Assembly (NCBI RefSeq): GCF_030345095.1
Contig: NZ_CP128360.1
Location: 806,001-870,000, forward strand
Source: Solwaraspora sp. WMMA2056
GTDB lineage: Bacteria > Actinomycetota > Actinomycetes > Mycobacteriales > Micromonosporaceae
Direction of reading: 5' to 3'
DNA: 64,000 bases
Both the position numbers and the translations under genes were made by a program. Shown here one piece after another: positions 44,566-54,563 of this stretch (position 1 is the stretch's first letter; each line of letters begins with the position of its first letter). Below the pieces are notes generated by a model. The model was given only the letters and a program-made list of their open reading frames with translations. It was not told the origin of the DNA and did no database searches.

Positions 44566-44853
44566 CCGTGATCCTCTCGACGAAGAACGGGTGCGGCACC
44601 ATCATGATTCAGATACTTCGATTGATGCCGACTTCGAAAAGGTAACAAGATCCACAATGGATTGTGATGTCCGGGCGCAAGCCGGAGATGGTCAATGTCA
44701 GTAACTCGTCGGCCACGGGTCGGACGACCCGGACGGGTTGCCCGGTTGCGTCCGATCTTCATGGGCTCCACTGGTCGACGGCTCATAAAGTGACGTCGCA
44801 CCATCCGCATAATCGGGTACGCCCGATCGGGTCGGAGCTGGCATGATCGCCCG
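44566..44853. other. Divergent intergenic region
   Basis: 288 bases between the secreted Cys/His-domain gene (minus) and the DinB gene (plus). The part at 44600-44680 is distinctly A/T-rich and should hold the promoter of the minus-strand gene. No gene, hairpin or RNA was recognised in it. Confidence 0.6.
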
Positions 44854-45399
44854 ATGCCGTCCGCCCGCGCCACTCTGCTCAGCTGGCAGTTCGAACTGAC
44901 CTGGTCGCTGTTCGAGTACCACCTGGAACGGCTACGGACCGACGACTTCCTTGCCGAGCCGGCACCGGTGTGCTGGACGATGCGGCCGTCCGACGACGGC
45001 GGCTGGGTGCCGGACTGGGCCGAGACCGAGCCGGATCCGGTACCGGTGCCGACGATCGCCTGGCTCAGTTGGCACATCGGCTGGTGGTGGACCGTCGCGA
45101 TCGACCACGTCGAGGGGCGACCACCACACGACCGTACGGAGATCCACTGGCCGGGCATCGGCGAGCCGACCGTGCGCTGGCTGCGCGAGCTGCGTTCGGA
45201 CTGGACGGCGGCGCTCGACCGGCTGACCGACGCCGACCTCGACCGGGCCGTCGCCTACCCGTGGCCCGCCGACGCCGGGCTCAGCCTCGCCCACCTGGTC
45301 GGCTGGGTCAACGCGGAGCTGATGAAGAACGTCGCCGAAATCGGCCAGCTGCTGATGATTCGCGCCGCACATGCCGGGTCGGACCAACCGGCATCCTGA
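44854..45399 (+). CDS. DinB family protein
   Basis: A 181-residue four-helix protein of the DinB/YfiT type. His residues in a metal-binding arrangement are visible in TIAWLSWHIGWWWTVAIDHV, and a third in GLSLAHLVGWVNAELMKN. These proteins include thiol-dependent transferases that use mycothiol or bacillithiol; the substrate is unknown. The ATG at 44854 is preceded by CATGATCGCCCG with no strong ribosome site. No operon partner is evident. Confidence 0.85.
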   Translation: MPSARATLLSWQFELTWSLFEYHLERLRTDDFLAEPAPVCWTMRPSDDGGWVPDWAETEPDPVPVPTIAWLSWHIGWWWTVAIDHVEGRPPHDRTEIHWPGIGEPTVRWLRELRSDWTAALDRLTDADLDRAVAYPWPADAGLSLAHLVGWVNAELMKNVAEIGQLLMIRAAHAGSDQPAS

Positions 45400-45563
45400 C
45401 CGGCACGCGACCCCACCTCGCCAGACGATTGCCAGAATGGTTTTTCCAATTGGTCATTGTCTAAGTAATGTTGACGTGTTAGCGCTTGCATCAACATCAA
45501 CGGACAACAAAACTGTCAATATCCAGTAGGTCCGAGATCTCCAGTCCCATTCAGGAGGGAACA

Positions 45564-46430
45564 GTGCGGATCCGCAGCATCCCGAGCCGGTCGACGCGGC
45601 TGCTCGCCGTCGTCGTCGGCATCGTCACCGCCGGTACGCTCACCCTGCCGTCCGCCGGGGTCGCCGCCCCGACGGTCTACACCGCCAGCGAACTCGCCCA
45701 GGTCAGTGACCTGGTGGAAGCCTCCGGCGTCGAAGGCATCGCCTGGCACGTCGACAGCGCCACCGGTCGGGTCGTGGTCACCGCCGACAGCAGCGTCTCC
45801 CGCGCCGAGATCACCAAGATCCGGCTGGCCGCCCGCGGCAAGGCCGGTGCCATCAAGCTGGAACGCACCTCCGGGGTGTTCACCCGGCTGGTCTCCTCCG
45901 GCGACCCGATCTACGGCAGCGGCGGACGCTGCTCGCTCGGTTTCAACGTGGTCAGCGGCAGCACCTACTACTTCCTCACCGCCGGGCACTGCGGTGAGGT
46001 GATCGACACCTGGTACAGCAACTCCGCGCTGACCAGCCTGATCGGCCCGACCGTCGACTACAGCTTCCCCGGCGACGACTACGGCCTGGTCCGGTACGAC
46101 AACCCGGCGCAGAGCCACCCGGGTGGCTTCACCGTCGGCGACGCCTTCGTCGGGCAGTCGGTCACCCGTACCGGTTCGACGACCGGCACCCACAGCGGTA
46201 CGGTCACCGCGCTCAACGCCCGGGTCCGTTACCTGGGCAGTGGGGTCGTCCGAGGCCTGATCCGGACCGATGTGTGCGCCGAGCCGGGCGACTCCGGCGG
46301 CCCGCTCTACTCCGGATCGACCGCGCTGGGCCTCACCTCGGGCGGCAGTGGCAACTGCCGGACCGGCGGCACGACCTTCTACCAGCCGGTCCGTGAGGCA
46401 GTCGACGCGTACGACGTGACGATCTACTGA
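45564..46430 (+). CDS. Secreted S1-family serine protease
   Basis: A 288-residue streptogrisin/alpha-lytic-type protease. It has a signal peptide (about residues 1-34), a short propeptide (about 35-110) and a catalytic domain with the triad His in [11 protein letters not shown], Asp in [11 protein letters not shown] and Ser in [15 protein letters not shown]. Two Cys pairs fit disulfides. GTG 45564 follows AGGAGGGA at 5 bases. Its last 7 bases overlap the convergent monooxygenase gene. An inverted repeat ATGTTGA/TCAACAT at 45468-45497 upstream may be a control site, but it is weak. Confidence 0.92.
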   Translation: MRIRSIPSRSTRLLAVVVGIVTAGTLTLPSAGVAAPTVYTASELAQVSDLVEASGVEGIAWHVDSATGRVVVTADSSVSRAEITKIRLAARGKAGAIKLERTSGVFTRLVSSGDPIYGSGGRCSLGFNVVSGSTYYFLTAGHCGEVIDTWYSNSALTSLIGPTVDYSFPGDDYGLVRYDNPAQSHPGGFTVGDAFVGQSVTRTGSTTGTHSGTVTALNARVRYLGSGVVRGLIRTDVCAEPGDSGGPLYSGSTALGLTSGGSGNCRTGGTTFYQPVREAVDAYDVTIY

Positions 46431-47740
46431 CCGACCCGGGCGGTGTCCGGGTCGGTCGACGCGGACACCGACCCACCCGGGTCGGTCGACGCGGGGAACG
46501 ACCCGCCGGTGGCGGTCCGCCACCGTACGTCGATCGCCCGGCCCGCCCGGCGGTAGAAGTCCCGGGGCAGTTCCGGTGCGGCCGGGCGGTGCCGGCGCAG
46601 TGCCTGATCCAGGGCACGCGCCTGCGCCGCCACGGCCGTCACCCCGTACATGTGGATCGGGTTGCCGCTGTGGACGGCGTCGCCCAGGGCCAGGAATCCG
46701 GCCGGGGTGCGGTCCAGTCGTTCGGCGTACCGGCGCTGGTCGGTCGGGGTCCGGTGGGTCAGCACCGGACCGAGTGGCTCGGCGCGGGCGAGGACGTCGG
46801 CGATCGCGGGCGACGCCAGGCGGCGGGCAAACGATTCGTACGCGGCCGGGTCGCTCGGCGGCATCTCGCCCTGCCAGGAGCCGAGGGTGACCATCCACCG
46901 GTCACCCTCTAACGGCAGCATGAGGCCGATCCGGCCACCCGGCACCGGGTCCCCGGTCACCACGGCGAGCGCGCCGTCGAGGTCACCCGGGCGGCGGCGG
47001 ACCAACTGCGAGGCGTACGTCACGTCGACCGGCACGGCCGAGATCTCCGGGGTGGGGAAACCGTGCCTGGCCAGCTGGTCGAAGAAGTGGGTGTTGCGCC
47101 CGGTGCAGGCGACGACCAGGTCGGCGTGGTGGGCGGCCCCGTCCACCCGGACCCCCGTCACCCGGTCGTCGGTGATGACGGGACCGTCCACCGCCGTGGC
47201 GTCGACGACGCGGACGTTGCGGCGCAGCCGCAGCAGGTGGTGGCGGACGACCATCTCCAGCAACGGCTGGCTCGCCGACAGGACGACCGGCACCGGCCCG
47301 CTCGCTGACAGGAGGTCCGGCGCCGGGTCCGGCCCGAGCGGGCGGTCGGTGCCGTCGTGGCGCCACGCCAGGTCGGTGCCGTCGCGGTGCCACGCCAGCT
47401 CGGTGCTGTCGTGGTGCCACATCAGCTCGGTGGCGGGCACCGCGACGGCACCGGCGTCGGCCAGTCGCCGGGCCAGCCCGGGAAACTGTGCCTCGAGCAG
47501 TCGCTGGCCGGCCGCCGGCACGAGATGGCCGTGTCGACCCTGCGGCGCACCCCGACGCGGGAGGGCCGCGTCGGGCAGCCGGTCCCGTTCCAGGACCGTC
47601 ACCTGGTCGACGTGCTCACTGAGCACCCGGGCGGTGACCAGGCCGGCGATGCCGGCCCCGACCACGATCGCGCTGCCACCCACCTCGTTCGTCCTCCCCG
47701 GACCAGGACCAGGACCCCCGTCGAACAACTGAGCTGTCAC
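46424..47740 (-). CDS. FAD-dependent monooxygenase (PheA/TfdB-like)
   Basis: A 438-residue flavoprotein. The N-terminal FAD Rossmann motif ([17 protein letters not shown]), the central [10 protein letters not shown] region and the C-terminal FAD-binding [20 protein letters not shown] give a group A monooxygenase layout. A GTG start at 47740 is used. Residues about 105-131 are three in-frame copies of a 9-residue unit (LAWRHDGTD-like), and the C-terminus has a 10-residue repeat (SVSASTDP-like). These repeats lie outside the core motifs. The substrate is unknown. A short gap separates it from the flavocytochrome gene upstream. Confidence 0.85.
   Translation of the reverse strand: MTAQLFDGGPGPGPGRTNEVGGSAIVVGAGIAGLVTARVLSEHVDQVTVLERDRLPDAALPRRGAPQGRHGHLVPAAGQRLLEAQFPGLARRLADAGAVAVPATELMWHHDSTELAWHRDGTDLAWRHDGTDRPLGPDPAPDLLSASGPVPVVLSASQPLLEMVVRHHLLRLRRNVRVVDATAVDGPVITDDRVTGVRVDGAAHHADLVVACTGRNTHFFDQLARHGFPTPEISAVPVDVTYASQLVRRRPGDLDGALAVVTGDPVPGGRIGLMLPLEGDRWMVTLGSWQGEMPPSDPAAYESFARRLASPAIADVLARAEPLGPVLTHRTPTDQRRYAERLDRTPAGFLALGDAVHSGNPIHMYGVTAVAAQARALDQALRRHRPAAPELPRDFYRRAGRAIDVRWRTATGGSFPASTDPGGSVSASTDPDTARVGQ
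47345..47425. repeat. Three 27-bp tandem repeats inside the monooxygenase gene
   Basis: Units at 47345-47371, 47372-47398 and 47399-47425 differ at few positions (start GTCGGTGCCGTCG). The period of 27 keeps the frame and codes for the 9-residue repeats [18 protein letters not shown] and LAWRHDGTD. It is a local expansion, absent from usual family members as far as I can judge. Confidence 0.85.
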
Positions 47741-47815
47741 TCAGCCGAGACCGCACCGCTCAGCCGAGACCGCACCGCAGGGGCCGAGACGGAACCACTC
47801 AGCCGAGACCGAACC
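47741..47815. repeat. 19-bp tandem repeats at the 3' end of the flavocytochrome gene
   Basis: The unit TCAGCCGAGACCGCACC occurs at 47741, 47760, partly near 47780, and at 47799. The copy at 47799 contains the flavocytochrome stop codon and its last codons (FGLG), so the extra copies are duplications of that gene's 3' end in the gap before the monooxygenase. Confidence 0.8.
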
Positions 47816-49181
47816 GTTCGGCGTGGATCTGCGCGTTCGGCACACCGATGGTCCGTACGCTGTCGACCACGGCGGCGGTCAGGGCCGGCGGCCCGCAGAC
47901 GAACACCTCACGTTCGGTGATGTCCGGCACCAGCGCGTGCAGGTTCGCCGGGTCGAACGGCCGGTTCGGTGGCGTACCGGCACCGGTGCGGCCGGTCAGC
48001 AGGTGCACCTGGGCGCCCCGCGTGGCGGCCAGCCCCTGCAGTTCACCGAGCAGGACCGCGTCGGTCTCCTTGGCCGCCCGGTAGAGGACCACGGTCTGCC
48101 CACCCGACTCCTCCAGCAACGCGCGGATCGGGGTGATCCCGACACCGCCGGCGACCAGCAGCGTCTTGTCCCGCTTGCGGTGCAGGTTGGTGAAGGCGCC
48201 GTACGGCCCTTCGATGAAGACCCGGTTGCCGACCTTCAGCTGCCGCAGCCCGGCGCTGGTCGCGCCGGCCGCCTTGGCGGTCAGCCGCAGCGAGCGGCCA
48301 TCGGGGGCCGCCGACAACGAGAACGGGTTCGCCTGCCACCAGCGGTTGTGGCCGGGGAAGCGCCAGATGCAGAACTGCCCGGCGCGGGCCGGCAGCCGGT
48401 CCAGGTGCCGGCCGGTGACGTGCACCGACACGACGTTGTCGGCCTCCGGCACGACGGCGGCGACCCGGAACCGGTGGTACGCGTTGCGCCACACCGGCAC
48501 GACGAACCGGTTGATCACGAGTGAGCCGAGCACCAGCGTCCACAACGTCCACCAGTAGCCGGTGGCCAGGACGGAGGAGAAGGTGGTCGCCTCGATGAAC
48601 TGGTGCACCAGCCCGGCCAGCAGCGCCAGGTAGATCAGCACGTGCAGCGCGTGCCAGGTCTCGTACGGCAGCCGTCGCCGGACGTACCGGATGGAGACCC
48701 CGACCACGACGATCATGATGCCGGCGGCGATCATCCCGAGCAGTGCGGCGGGCACCCGGGCCAGGCTGAGGAAGGTCTCGCCGAACCCCATGTCGTAGAG
48801 GGTGGCGTAGCCGGTGATGACGAACGCCGCGTGCAGCATCACGGTCCAGAACAGCCCGAAGCCGAGCCAGCGGTGCCAGGCGGTGAGCCGGTCCATCCCG
48901 AGCCGCCGGTCCAGCCAGGGGATCCGGGCGACCAGCGTCAGCTGGACCATCATGATCATGGCCGCGTGCAGGCCGAAGAACTTCGCGACGGTCAGCACCG
49001 GGTGCTGACCCTGGCCGTACGCGAAGAAGACGACTTCGAGGATCACCAGGTTGACCGCGACGACGACGCCCAGCGTCACACGGGCCAGGGTCATCGGTGG
49101 GACACCGGTCGGTGGTGTCGGGGTGGGGGTGGCTGCCATCGAGCGTTGCGCCCGAGTGGGATCGCCGTACAGCCGGCTCAC
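47799..49181 (-). CDS. Ferric-reductase-like transmembrane flavocytochrome
   Basis: A 460-residue protein. Six membrane segments in residues 30-240 include His residues placed for heme ligation (FFGLHAAMIMM, TVMLHAAFVITG, TWHALHVLIYLAL, VHQFIEA). The cytoplasmic part has an FAD-binding barrel (FCIWRFPG, NPFSLSAAPDG) and an NAD-binding lobe (LLVAGGVGITPIRALL, EVFVCGPPALT). This is the ferric reductase/NADPH-oxidase-like architecture: electron transfer from NAD(P)H to an extracytoplasmic acceptor. GTG 49181 has GGGAG at 7 bases; ATG 49139 is the alternative. Confidence 0.9.
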   Translation of the reverse strand: MSRLYGDPTRAQRSMAATPTPTPPTGVPPMTLARVTLGVVVAVNLVILEVVFFAYGQGQHPVLTVAKFFGLHAAMIMMVQLTLVARIPWLDRRLGMDRLTAWHRWLGFGLFWTVMLHAAFVITGYATLYDMGFGETFLSLARVPAALLGMIAAGIMIVVVGVSIRYVRRRLPYETWHALHVLIYLALLAGLVHQFIEATTFSSVLATGYWWTLWTLVLGSLVINRFVVPVWRNAYHRFRVAAVVPEADNVVSVHVTGRHLDRLPARAGQFCIWRFPGHNRWWQANPFSLSAAPDGRSLRLTAKAAGATSAGLRQLKVGNRVFIEGPYGAFTNLHRKRDKTLLVAGGVGITPIRALLEESGGQTVVLYRAAKETDAVLLGELQGLAATRGAQVHLLTGRTGAGTPPNRPFDPANLHALVPDITEREVFVCGPPALTAAVVDSVRTIGVPNAQIHAERFGLG

Positions 49182-49362
49182 TGCCTTGCTCCCTGCTATC
49201 CGCTACATCGATCGATTTCGGGGGAAGTGTCCCGCCGTCGGCCGATGGTGGCCGACGGACGGGACCGGGTCGATCATGCAGCGGGCAGGCACCGCCACGC
49301 TTGGTGGAACTCTGAGGGTTTCCTGAGGGAGCCGGCCACGCCGGCACGGACCTGGCGAAACG

Positions 49363-50763
<1,401 letters not shown>

Positions 50764-50822
50764 CTAACAAGGGCCGCGATCCTGGTGGACGTGGCCGCGA
50801 GGATCGGCAGGAGGCGGCGACG

Positions 50823-51830
50823 GTGTACGACGTGGTGCTACTGACGCTCGGCAGCCAGCCGGACGCGGGCTGCGACGGCGGCTGCGGGGTCGCCTGCGGT
50901 ACGGCGGCGACCCGTCCGAAGTCCGACTGCGCCGAACCGGTCCGGGTGCCGGTGCTGGCCTGCCGGGACGCGCTGGTCGCGGCCGGTGCCCGGGTGCGGA
51001 CCGTCACCGCCCGCTCCGACCGGGAGATCGACGACGTACTCGCCCAGCTGGACGGACCGGCCCGGACGGACGGGCTGACCTGGCCGGATGAGGACAGCAA
51101 GACCCGGCTGGTCGTGGCGACGGCCAGCGACGGACAGTTAAGAGCCGTGCTGCGCCGGCTGGTGCGCCGGTACGCTCCACCGCCGAGTCGCCGACCCGCC
51201 GACCTGGCCGACAACCGCACTCTGCCCGACCTGCCGGCGATCGGGATCCTGCCGCTGGACCCGGGCCTGGTGCGGGACACGCCGACCGACGGGGGCACCC
51301 CGCCGGGCGACCTGGCCGGGCGGCTCGGGCTGCCCCGCGATCCGGCCGCCGTCGCGGCAGCGGTGCTGCACGGCCCGGTCCGCCGGCTTGACCTGCTGCG
51401 TACCGACGCCGGTTCGGTGACCCTCGACGGGGCGCTGCTCGGCGGTGCCGACGACGCCGACCGCCCGCTGCCGTGGCGGGGCCGTGTCGAGGTCGACGAC
51501 ACCGTGCTCAGTGCCGGCGACGAACCGGTGCTGGCCTGCGTGGTGGCCAACGCCGACGGGTACGCCCGGCTGGCCGAGGTGCAGCTGGTGGCCCACCCCG
51601 ACCCGTCGGACGGGCTGCTGGAGGTCGCGGTGGCGGTGCCGGTGGTGACGAGATCGTGGTGGCGCGGGCAGCGGGTGAAGATCGAGGTACGGCGGGCCCG
51701 TGGTCGGGCGGCGGCGGTCACCCCGCGCGACGGAGAGCTGCCGTTCGTGGACGATACGGTGACGGGAACATTGACCCGCAAACGATCCTGGTGGGTGGAA
51801 CCAGCCGCCTGGGGCGTGTACACACATTGA
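50823..51830 (+). CDS. Diacylglycerol-kinase-like protein
   Basis: A 335-residue protein. The central part (TRLVVATASDGQLRAVLRRL, IGILPLDPG) recalls the DAGK catalytic domain's GGDGT and LPLGTGN regions, but both are altered, so catalysis is doubtful. A C-terminal beta domain (DEPVLACVVANADGYARLAE) fits the NAD kinase/DAGK C-lobe. GTG 50823 follows AGGAGG. The N-terminus is Cys-rich (GCDGGCGVACGT), which is odd. It is divergent from purA. Confidence 0.7.
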   Translation: MYDVVLLTLGSQPDAGCDGGCGVACGTAATRPKSDCAEPVRVPVLACRDALVAAGARVRTVTARSDREIDDVLAQLDGPARTDGLTWPDEDSKTRLVVATASDGQLRAVLRRLVRRYAPPPSRRPADLADNRTLPDLPAIGILPLDPGLVRDTPTDGGTPPGDLAGRLGLPRDPAAVAAAVLHGPVRRLDLLRTDAGSVTLDGALLGGADDADRPLPWRGRVEVDDTVLSAGDEPVLACVVANADGYARLAEVQLVAHPDPSDGLLEVAVAVPVVTRSWWRGQRVKIEVRRARGRAAAVTPRDGELPFVDDTVTGTLTRKRSWWVEPAAWGVYTH

Positions 51831-51906
51831 CCTGGTATGCGACGCTAAGTAGCGACTGACCTGCACATCCTCGGGTGGGGCCACGGGGGGCGAGGGGGAG
51901 TACGCC

Positions 51907-53856
51907 GTGCACGACCAGACCGAACCGGCGGTGTCGACCGGCGCCGGTGGCGCGCCGGTGGAGGAGCCGTTCTGGCCGCCGGACGAGATCGTCGCCACCG
52001 GGCGCAGCGACGTCACGATGGCGGTCCCGGTCGTGCCGGTCGCCCCGCCGCCCACGGCAGCGGCCAGCCAGCCACCACCGCACGACGTCGCCCCGACGCC
52101 GCAGCCGGGTGACGGCAACGGTCGGGCGGTCGAGCGGGACCCCGGGCTGCCGCACTCACCGACCTCACCGTGGGCACAGCCGCCGCGCCGGCTGACCCCG
52201 CCGACGGACACCGGCGACAACGATCAGCGGGGCGGCCTGCCGCCGGCACCGCGACGCTCACCCGAGCAGCCGACGTCAGCGTCGGCGTCGGCAGAGCAGT
52301 TCGCGCCGGCGGAGCAGTTCGCGCCGGAGTCCGCTGGTCGGCCGCATCCGTCGTCGCCCCGGCCCGGCCCGACTCACCCCAGTCCGCCGCACCCTGGCCC
52401 GAGCCGGCCGGCACCGCCGCCCGGCCAGACGCCCACGCCACCGGGCCCGCCACCGCCACCGGGCCCGCCACCATCCCCGCCGGCCGCCGGCATGGGGCAG
52501 CCGGCCGACCCGTGGGCACCCGCCGATGCCGGTCCACCGGCAGCGACCGGTTGGGACGACTGGACACCGGCCGACGGTGGCGGCTGGTCGCCGCCGCAGC
52601 CGATGGCGTACCAGCAGGTGGTTCCCGGCGTGACGGAGCTGCCTCGCCAGCCGTACGAGGAGGCTCCCGGCGTACACCGGATTCCGTCCCCACCGACCCC
52701 GCCGCAGCAGCCCGTACCACCGCAGCAGCCCGTACCACCGCCACAGCCCGTACCACCGCCACAGCCCGTACCACCGGCCGCCGGCTACCCGCCGGCGGCG
52801 GGAACCGGGTACCCGCAGCCGCCAGCGGTCACCTACCCCGTGCCGCCCGCAGTGGCCGGGCCGTACCCACCGGCACCGCCGCACGGCCAGCCCGATCCGC
52901 ACGCCGGCTGGGTCGGTGACGGCTTCGCGCCGACCGCCGAGGAGTTCGCCCAGCGGCGCGCCGTCAAACCGGCCAACCCGGTCGCCACGATGGGCATGCG
53001 GGCCGCGCTCAACCGGACCACGCTCGGGCTGGTGAAGCTGCCGCCCGGTCAGCAGGAGCAGGAGATCCGGCGCGACATCGAAATGGTGCGCCGCAACTTC
53101 GGTGGGCTGCGCCAGGTCACCGTGGTCAACCCCAAGGGCGGCGCCGGCAAGACCGTCGCCATCCTGATGCTGGCCATGACCTTCGGGCAGAAACGCGGCG
53201 GGTACGTCCTGGCCTGGGACAACAACGAGACGCAGGGCACCCTCGGGATGCGCGCCCAGCAGGACTTCCATTCCCGTACGGTCCGCGACATGCTGCGTGA
53301 CCTGCGACAGTTCCAGGGCTCACACGGCCGCGTCGGTGACCTGTCCCAGTACGTCCGGGCGCAGGGCGAGGGCATGTTCGACGTCCTCGCCTCCGACGAG
53401 TCGGCCACCGCCGGCGAGATGCTCACCGCCGCCGCGTTCGCCGAGATCCGCGAGGTCGTCAGCCGCTTCTACAAGCTGATCTTCGTGGACACCGGCAACA
53501 ACGTACGGGCGCAGAACTGGCAGGCGGCGATCGACGCCACCGACCAGCTCGTGGTCACGATGTCCGCCCGCAACGACTCCGCCGAACCCGCCGCCCGGAT
53601 GCTCGACCATCTGGAGCAGACCGGCCGGCAGCGGCTGGTCCGCCAGGCGGTGACGGTGATCTCCATGCCGCCGTCGCGACGGGAGATCGACCTGCGCCCC
53701 ATCGAGCAGCACTTCGCCGCCCGTACCCGCACCGTCCTGCTGGCACCGTACGAACGGATCATCGACAGCGGCGAACCGATCCGGTACGGGCAGCTCTCGT
53801 CGACCTTCCGGCAGGCCTGGCTCAAGATCGCCGCAGCGGTCTCCGACGGGCTGTGA
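51907..53856 (+). CDS. Proline-rich ParA/MinD-type ATPase
   Basis: A 649-residue protein. The first 340 residues are very rich in Pro, Gln, Ala and Gly and hold four 6-residue repeats (QQPVPP/PQPVPP). The C-terminal 260 residues are a ParA/MinD ATPase with deviant Walker A VVNPKGGAGKTVAILML and LIFVDTGNNVRAQNWQ as motif II. The layout resembles actinobacterial EspI/ParA-like proteins of secretion or polar-growth loci. GTG 51907 follows GAGGGGGAG. It is followed by a hairpin terminator. Confidence 0.88.
   Translation: MHDQTEPAVSTGAGGAPVEEPFWPPDEIVATGRSDVTMAVPVVPVAPPPTAAASQPPPHDVAPTPQPGDGNGRAVERDPGLPHSPTSPWAQPPRRLTPPTDTGDNDQRGGLPPAPRRSPEQPTSASASAEQFAPAEQFAPESAGRPHPSSPRPGPTHPSPPHPGPSRPAPPPGQTPTPPGPPPPPGPPPSPPAAGMGQPADPWAPADAGPPAATGWDDWTPADGGGWSPPQPMAYQQVVPGVTELPRQPYEEAPGVHRIPSPPTPPQQPVPPQQPVPPPQPVPPPQPVPPAAGYPPAAGTGYPQPPAVTYPVPPAVAGPYPPAPPHGQPDPHAGWVGDGFAPTAEEFAQRRAVKPANPVATMGMRAALNRTTLGLVKLPPGQQEQEIRRDIEMVRRNFGGLRQVTVVNPKGGAGKTVAILMLAMTFGQKRGGYVLAWDNNETQGTLGMRAQQDFHSRTVRDMLRDLRQFQGSHGRVGDLSQYVRAQGEGMFDVLASDESATAGEMLTAAAFAEIREVVSRFYKLIFVDTGNNVRAQNWQAAIDATDQLVVTMSARNDSAEPAARMLDHLEQTGRQRLVRQAVTVISMPPSRREIDLRPIEQHFAARTRTVLLAPYERIIDSGEPIRYGQLSSTFRQAWLKIAAAVSDGL
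52705..52776. repeat. Four 18-bp tandem repeats in the proline-rich region
   Basis: CAGCAGCCCGTACCACCG occurs at 52705 and 52723; at 52741 and 52759 it recurs with its first codon changed to CCA. The in-frame period of 18 codes for QQPVPP, QQPVPP, PQPVPP and PQPVPP inside the ParA-type protein. Confidence 0.85.
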
Positions 53857-53884
53857 GCGCGGCCGTCGGCTGCGCCGCGCTCAC
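53853..53884. terminator. Perfect 11-bp hairpin between convergent genes
   Basis: The arms 53853-53863 (GTGAGCGCGGC) and 53874-53884 are perfect inverted repeats with a 10-base loop. The left arm contains the stop codon of the ParA-type gene and the right arm lies just before the DUF3151 stop, so it should terminate both. Confidence 0.78.
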
Positions 53885-53899
53885 CGCTGGGCCGGCCGG

Positions 53900-54328
53900 T
53901 CAGCTGCTGGCCAGCGCGTCCCCGGCCGCCGGGTCGCAGTCACGCAGGAACTGCGCGCAGCGCGCCGCCTCGTCGGACTCGCCGATCTCGCCAGCGGCCC
54001 GCGACAGCAGATGCAGGCAGGCGAGGAAACCCTGGTTGGGTCGGTGCGACCAGGGCACCGGCCCGTGGCCCTTCCACCCGTTGCGACGGAGCTGGTCGAG
54101 CCCCCGGTGGTAGCCGGTACGGGCGTACGCGTACGCGGTGACGACCTCACCCTTGGCGAACGCCCGCTGCGCCAGCACCGCCCAGGCCCGGCTGTGGGTG
54201 GGGTGCTGGCCGGTGGCGGCGGCGTACGCCTCATCGGTGTCGACCTGGGCGGCCTCGGCCAGCGCCGCCTCGGCCTGCTCGTCGCCGGGAAGCAGGGTGG
54301 CCGGCGGCTCGGGCAACAGGTTCTGCAT
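53900..54328 (-). CDS. DUF3151 family protein
   Basis: A 142-residue protein matching actinobacterial DUF3151: N-terminal MQNLLPEPPATLLPG, then a helical middle (HSRAWAVLAQRAFAKGEVV) and FLACLHLLSRAAGEIGESDE. It is a small cytoplasmic helical protein of unknown role, conserved as a single copy in actinobacteria. ATG 54328 gives the family's usual start; ATG 54337 adds three residues. Confidence 0.9.
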   Translation of the reverse strand: MQNLLPEPPATLLPGDEQAEAALAEAAQVDTDEAYAAATGQHPTHSRAWAVLAQRAFAKGEVVTAYAYARTGYHRGLDQLRRNGWKGHGPVPWSHRPNQGFLACLHLLSRAAGEIGESDEAARCAQFLRDCDPAAGDALASS

Positions 54329-54464
54329 TTTGCCCATTCAACCCGGATTCGGTGCGGCATGGTGACTGAACGGATGAGTCCTTCGTCACGCGTGCGGCGG
54401 GTGTGCCGGGCGCGGCACTCGACTAGAAATAGAGGTCCGGAGCCTCCCCAGGACCCGGTTTGAG

Positions 54465-54493
54465 AAGCCCGGTGGCCTCGTGCCACCGGGCTT
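54465..54493 (+). terminator. Hairpin upstream of the LOG-family gene
   Basis: AAGCCCGGTGGC at 54465-54476 pairs perfectly with 54482-54493 around a 5-base CTCGT loop. It lies 70 bases before the LOG-family start. It may be an attenuator or a terminator of a short upstream transcript. The open frame runs through it, which argues against starts at 54480 or earlier. Confidence 0.65.
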
Positions 54494-54563
54494 CGCTATG
54501 CCCACGCCCGCTGTGCACCAAGCAGGTGCTCAGCAATTTGCGGCCAACAGGGAAAATGTCCGG

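Noticed and set aside
45468-45497. ATGTTGA/TCAACAT inverted repeat before the protease as an operator
   Set aside because: Arms are short and the centre is not symmetric; noted within the protease entry but not listed as a site.
54421-54495. Possible tRNA or small RNA gene before the LOG-family gene
   Set aside because: There is one good hairpin but no cloverleaf, no T-loop consensus and no CCA end.
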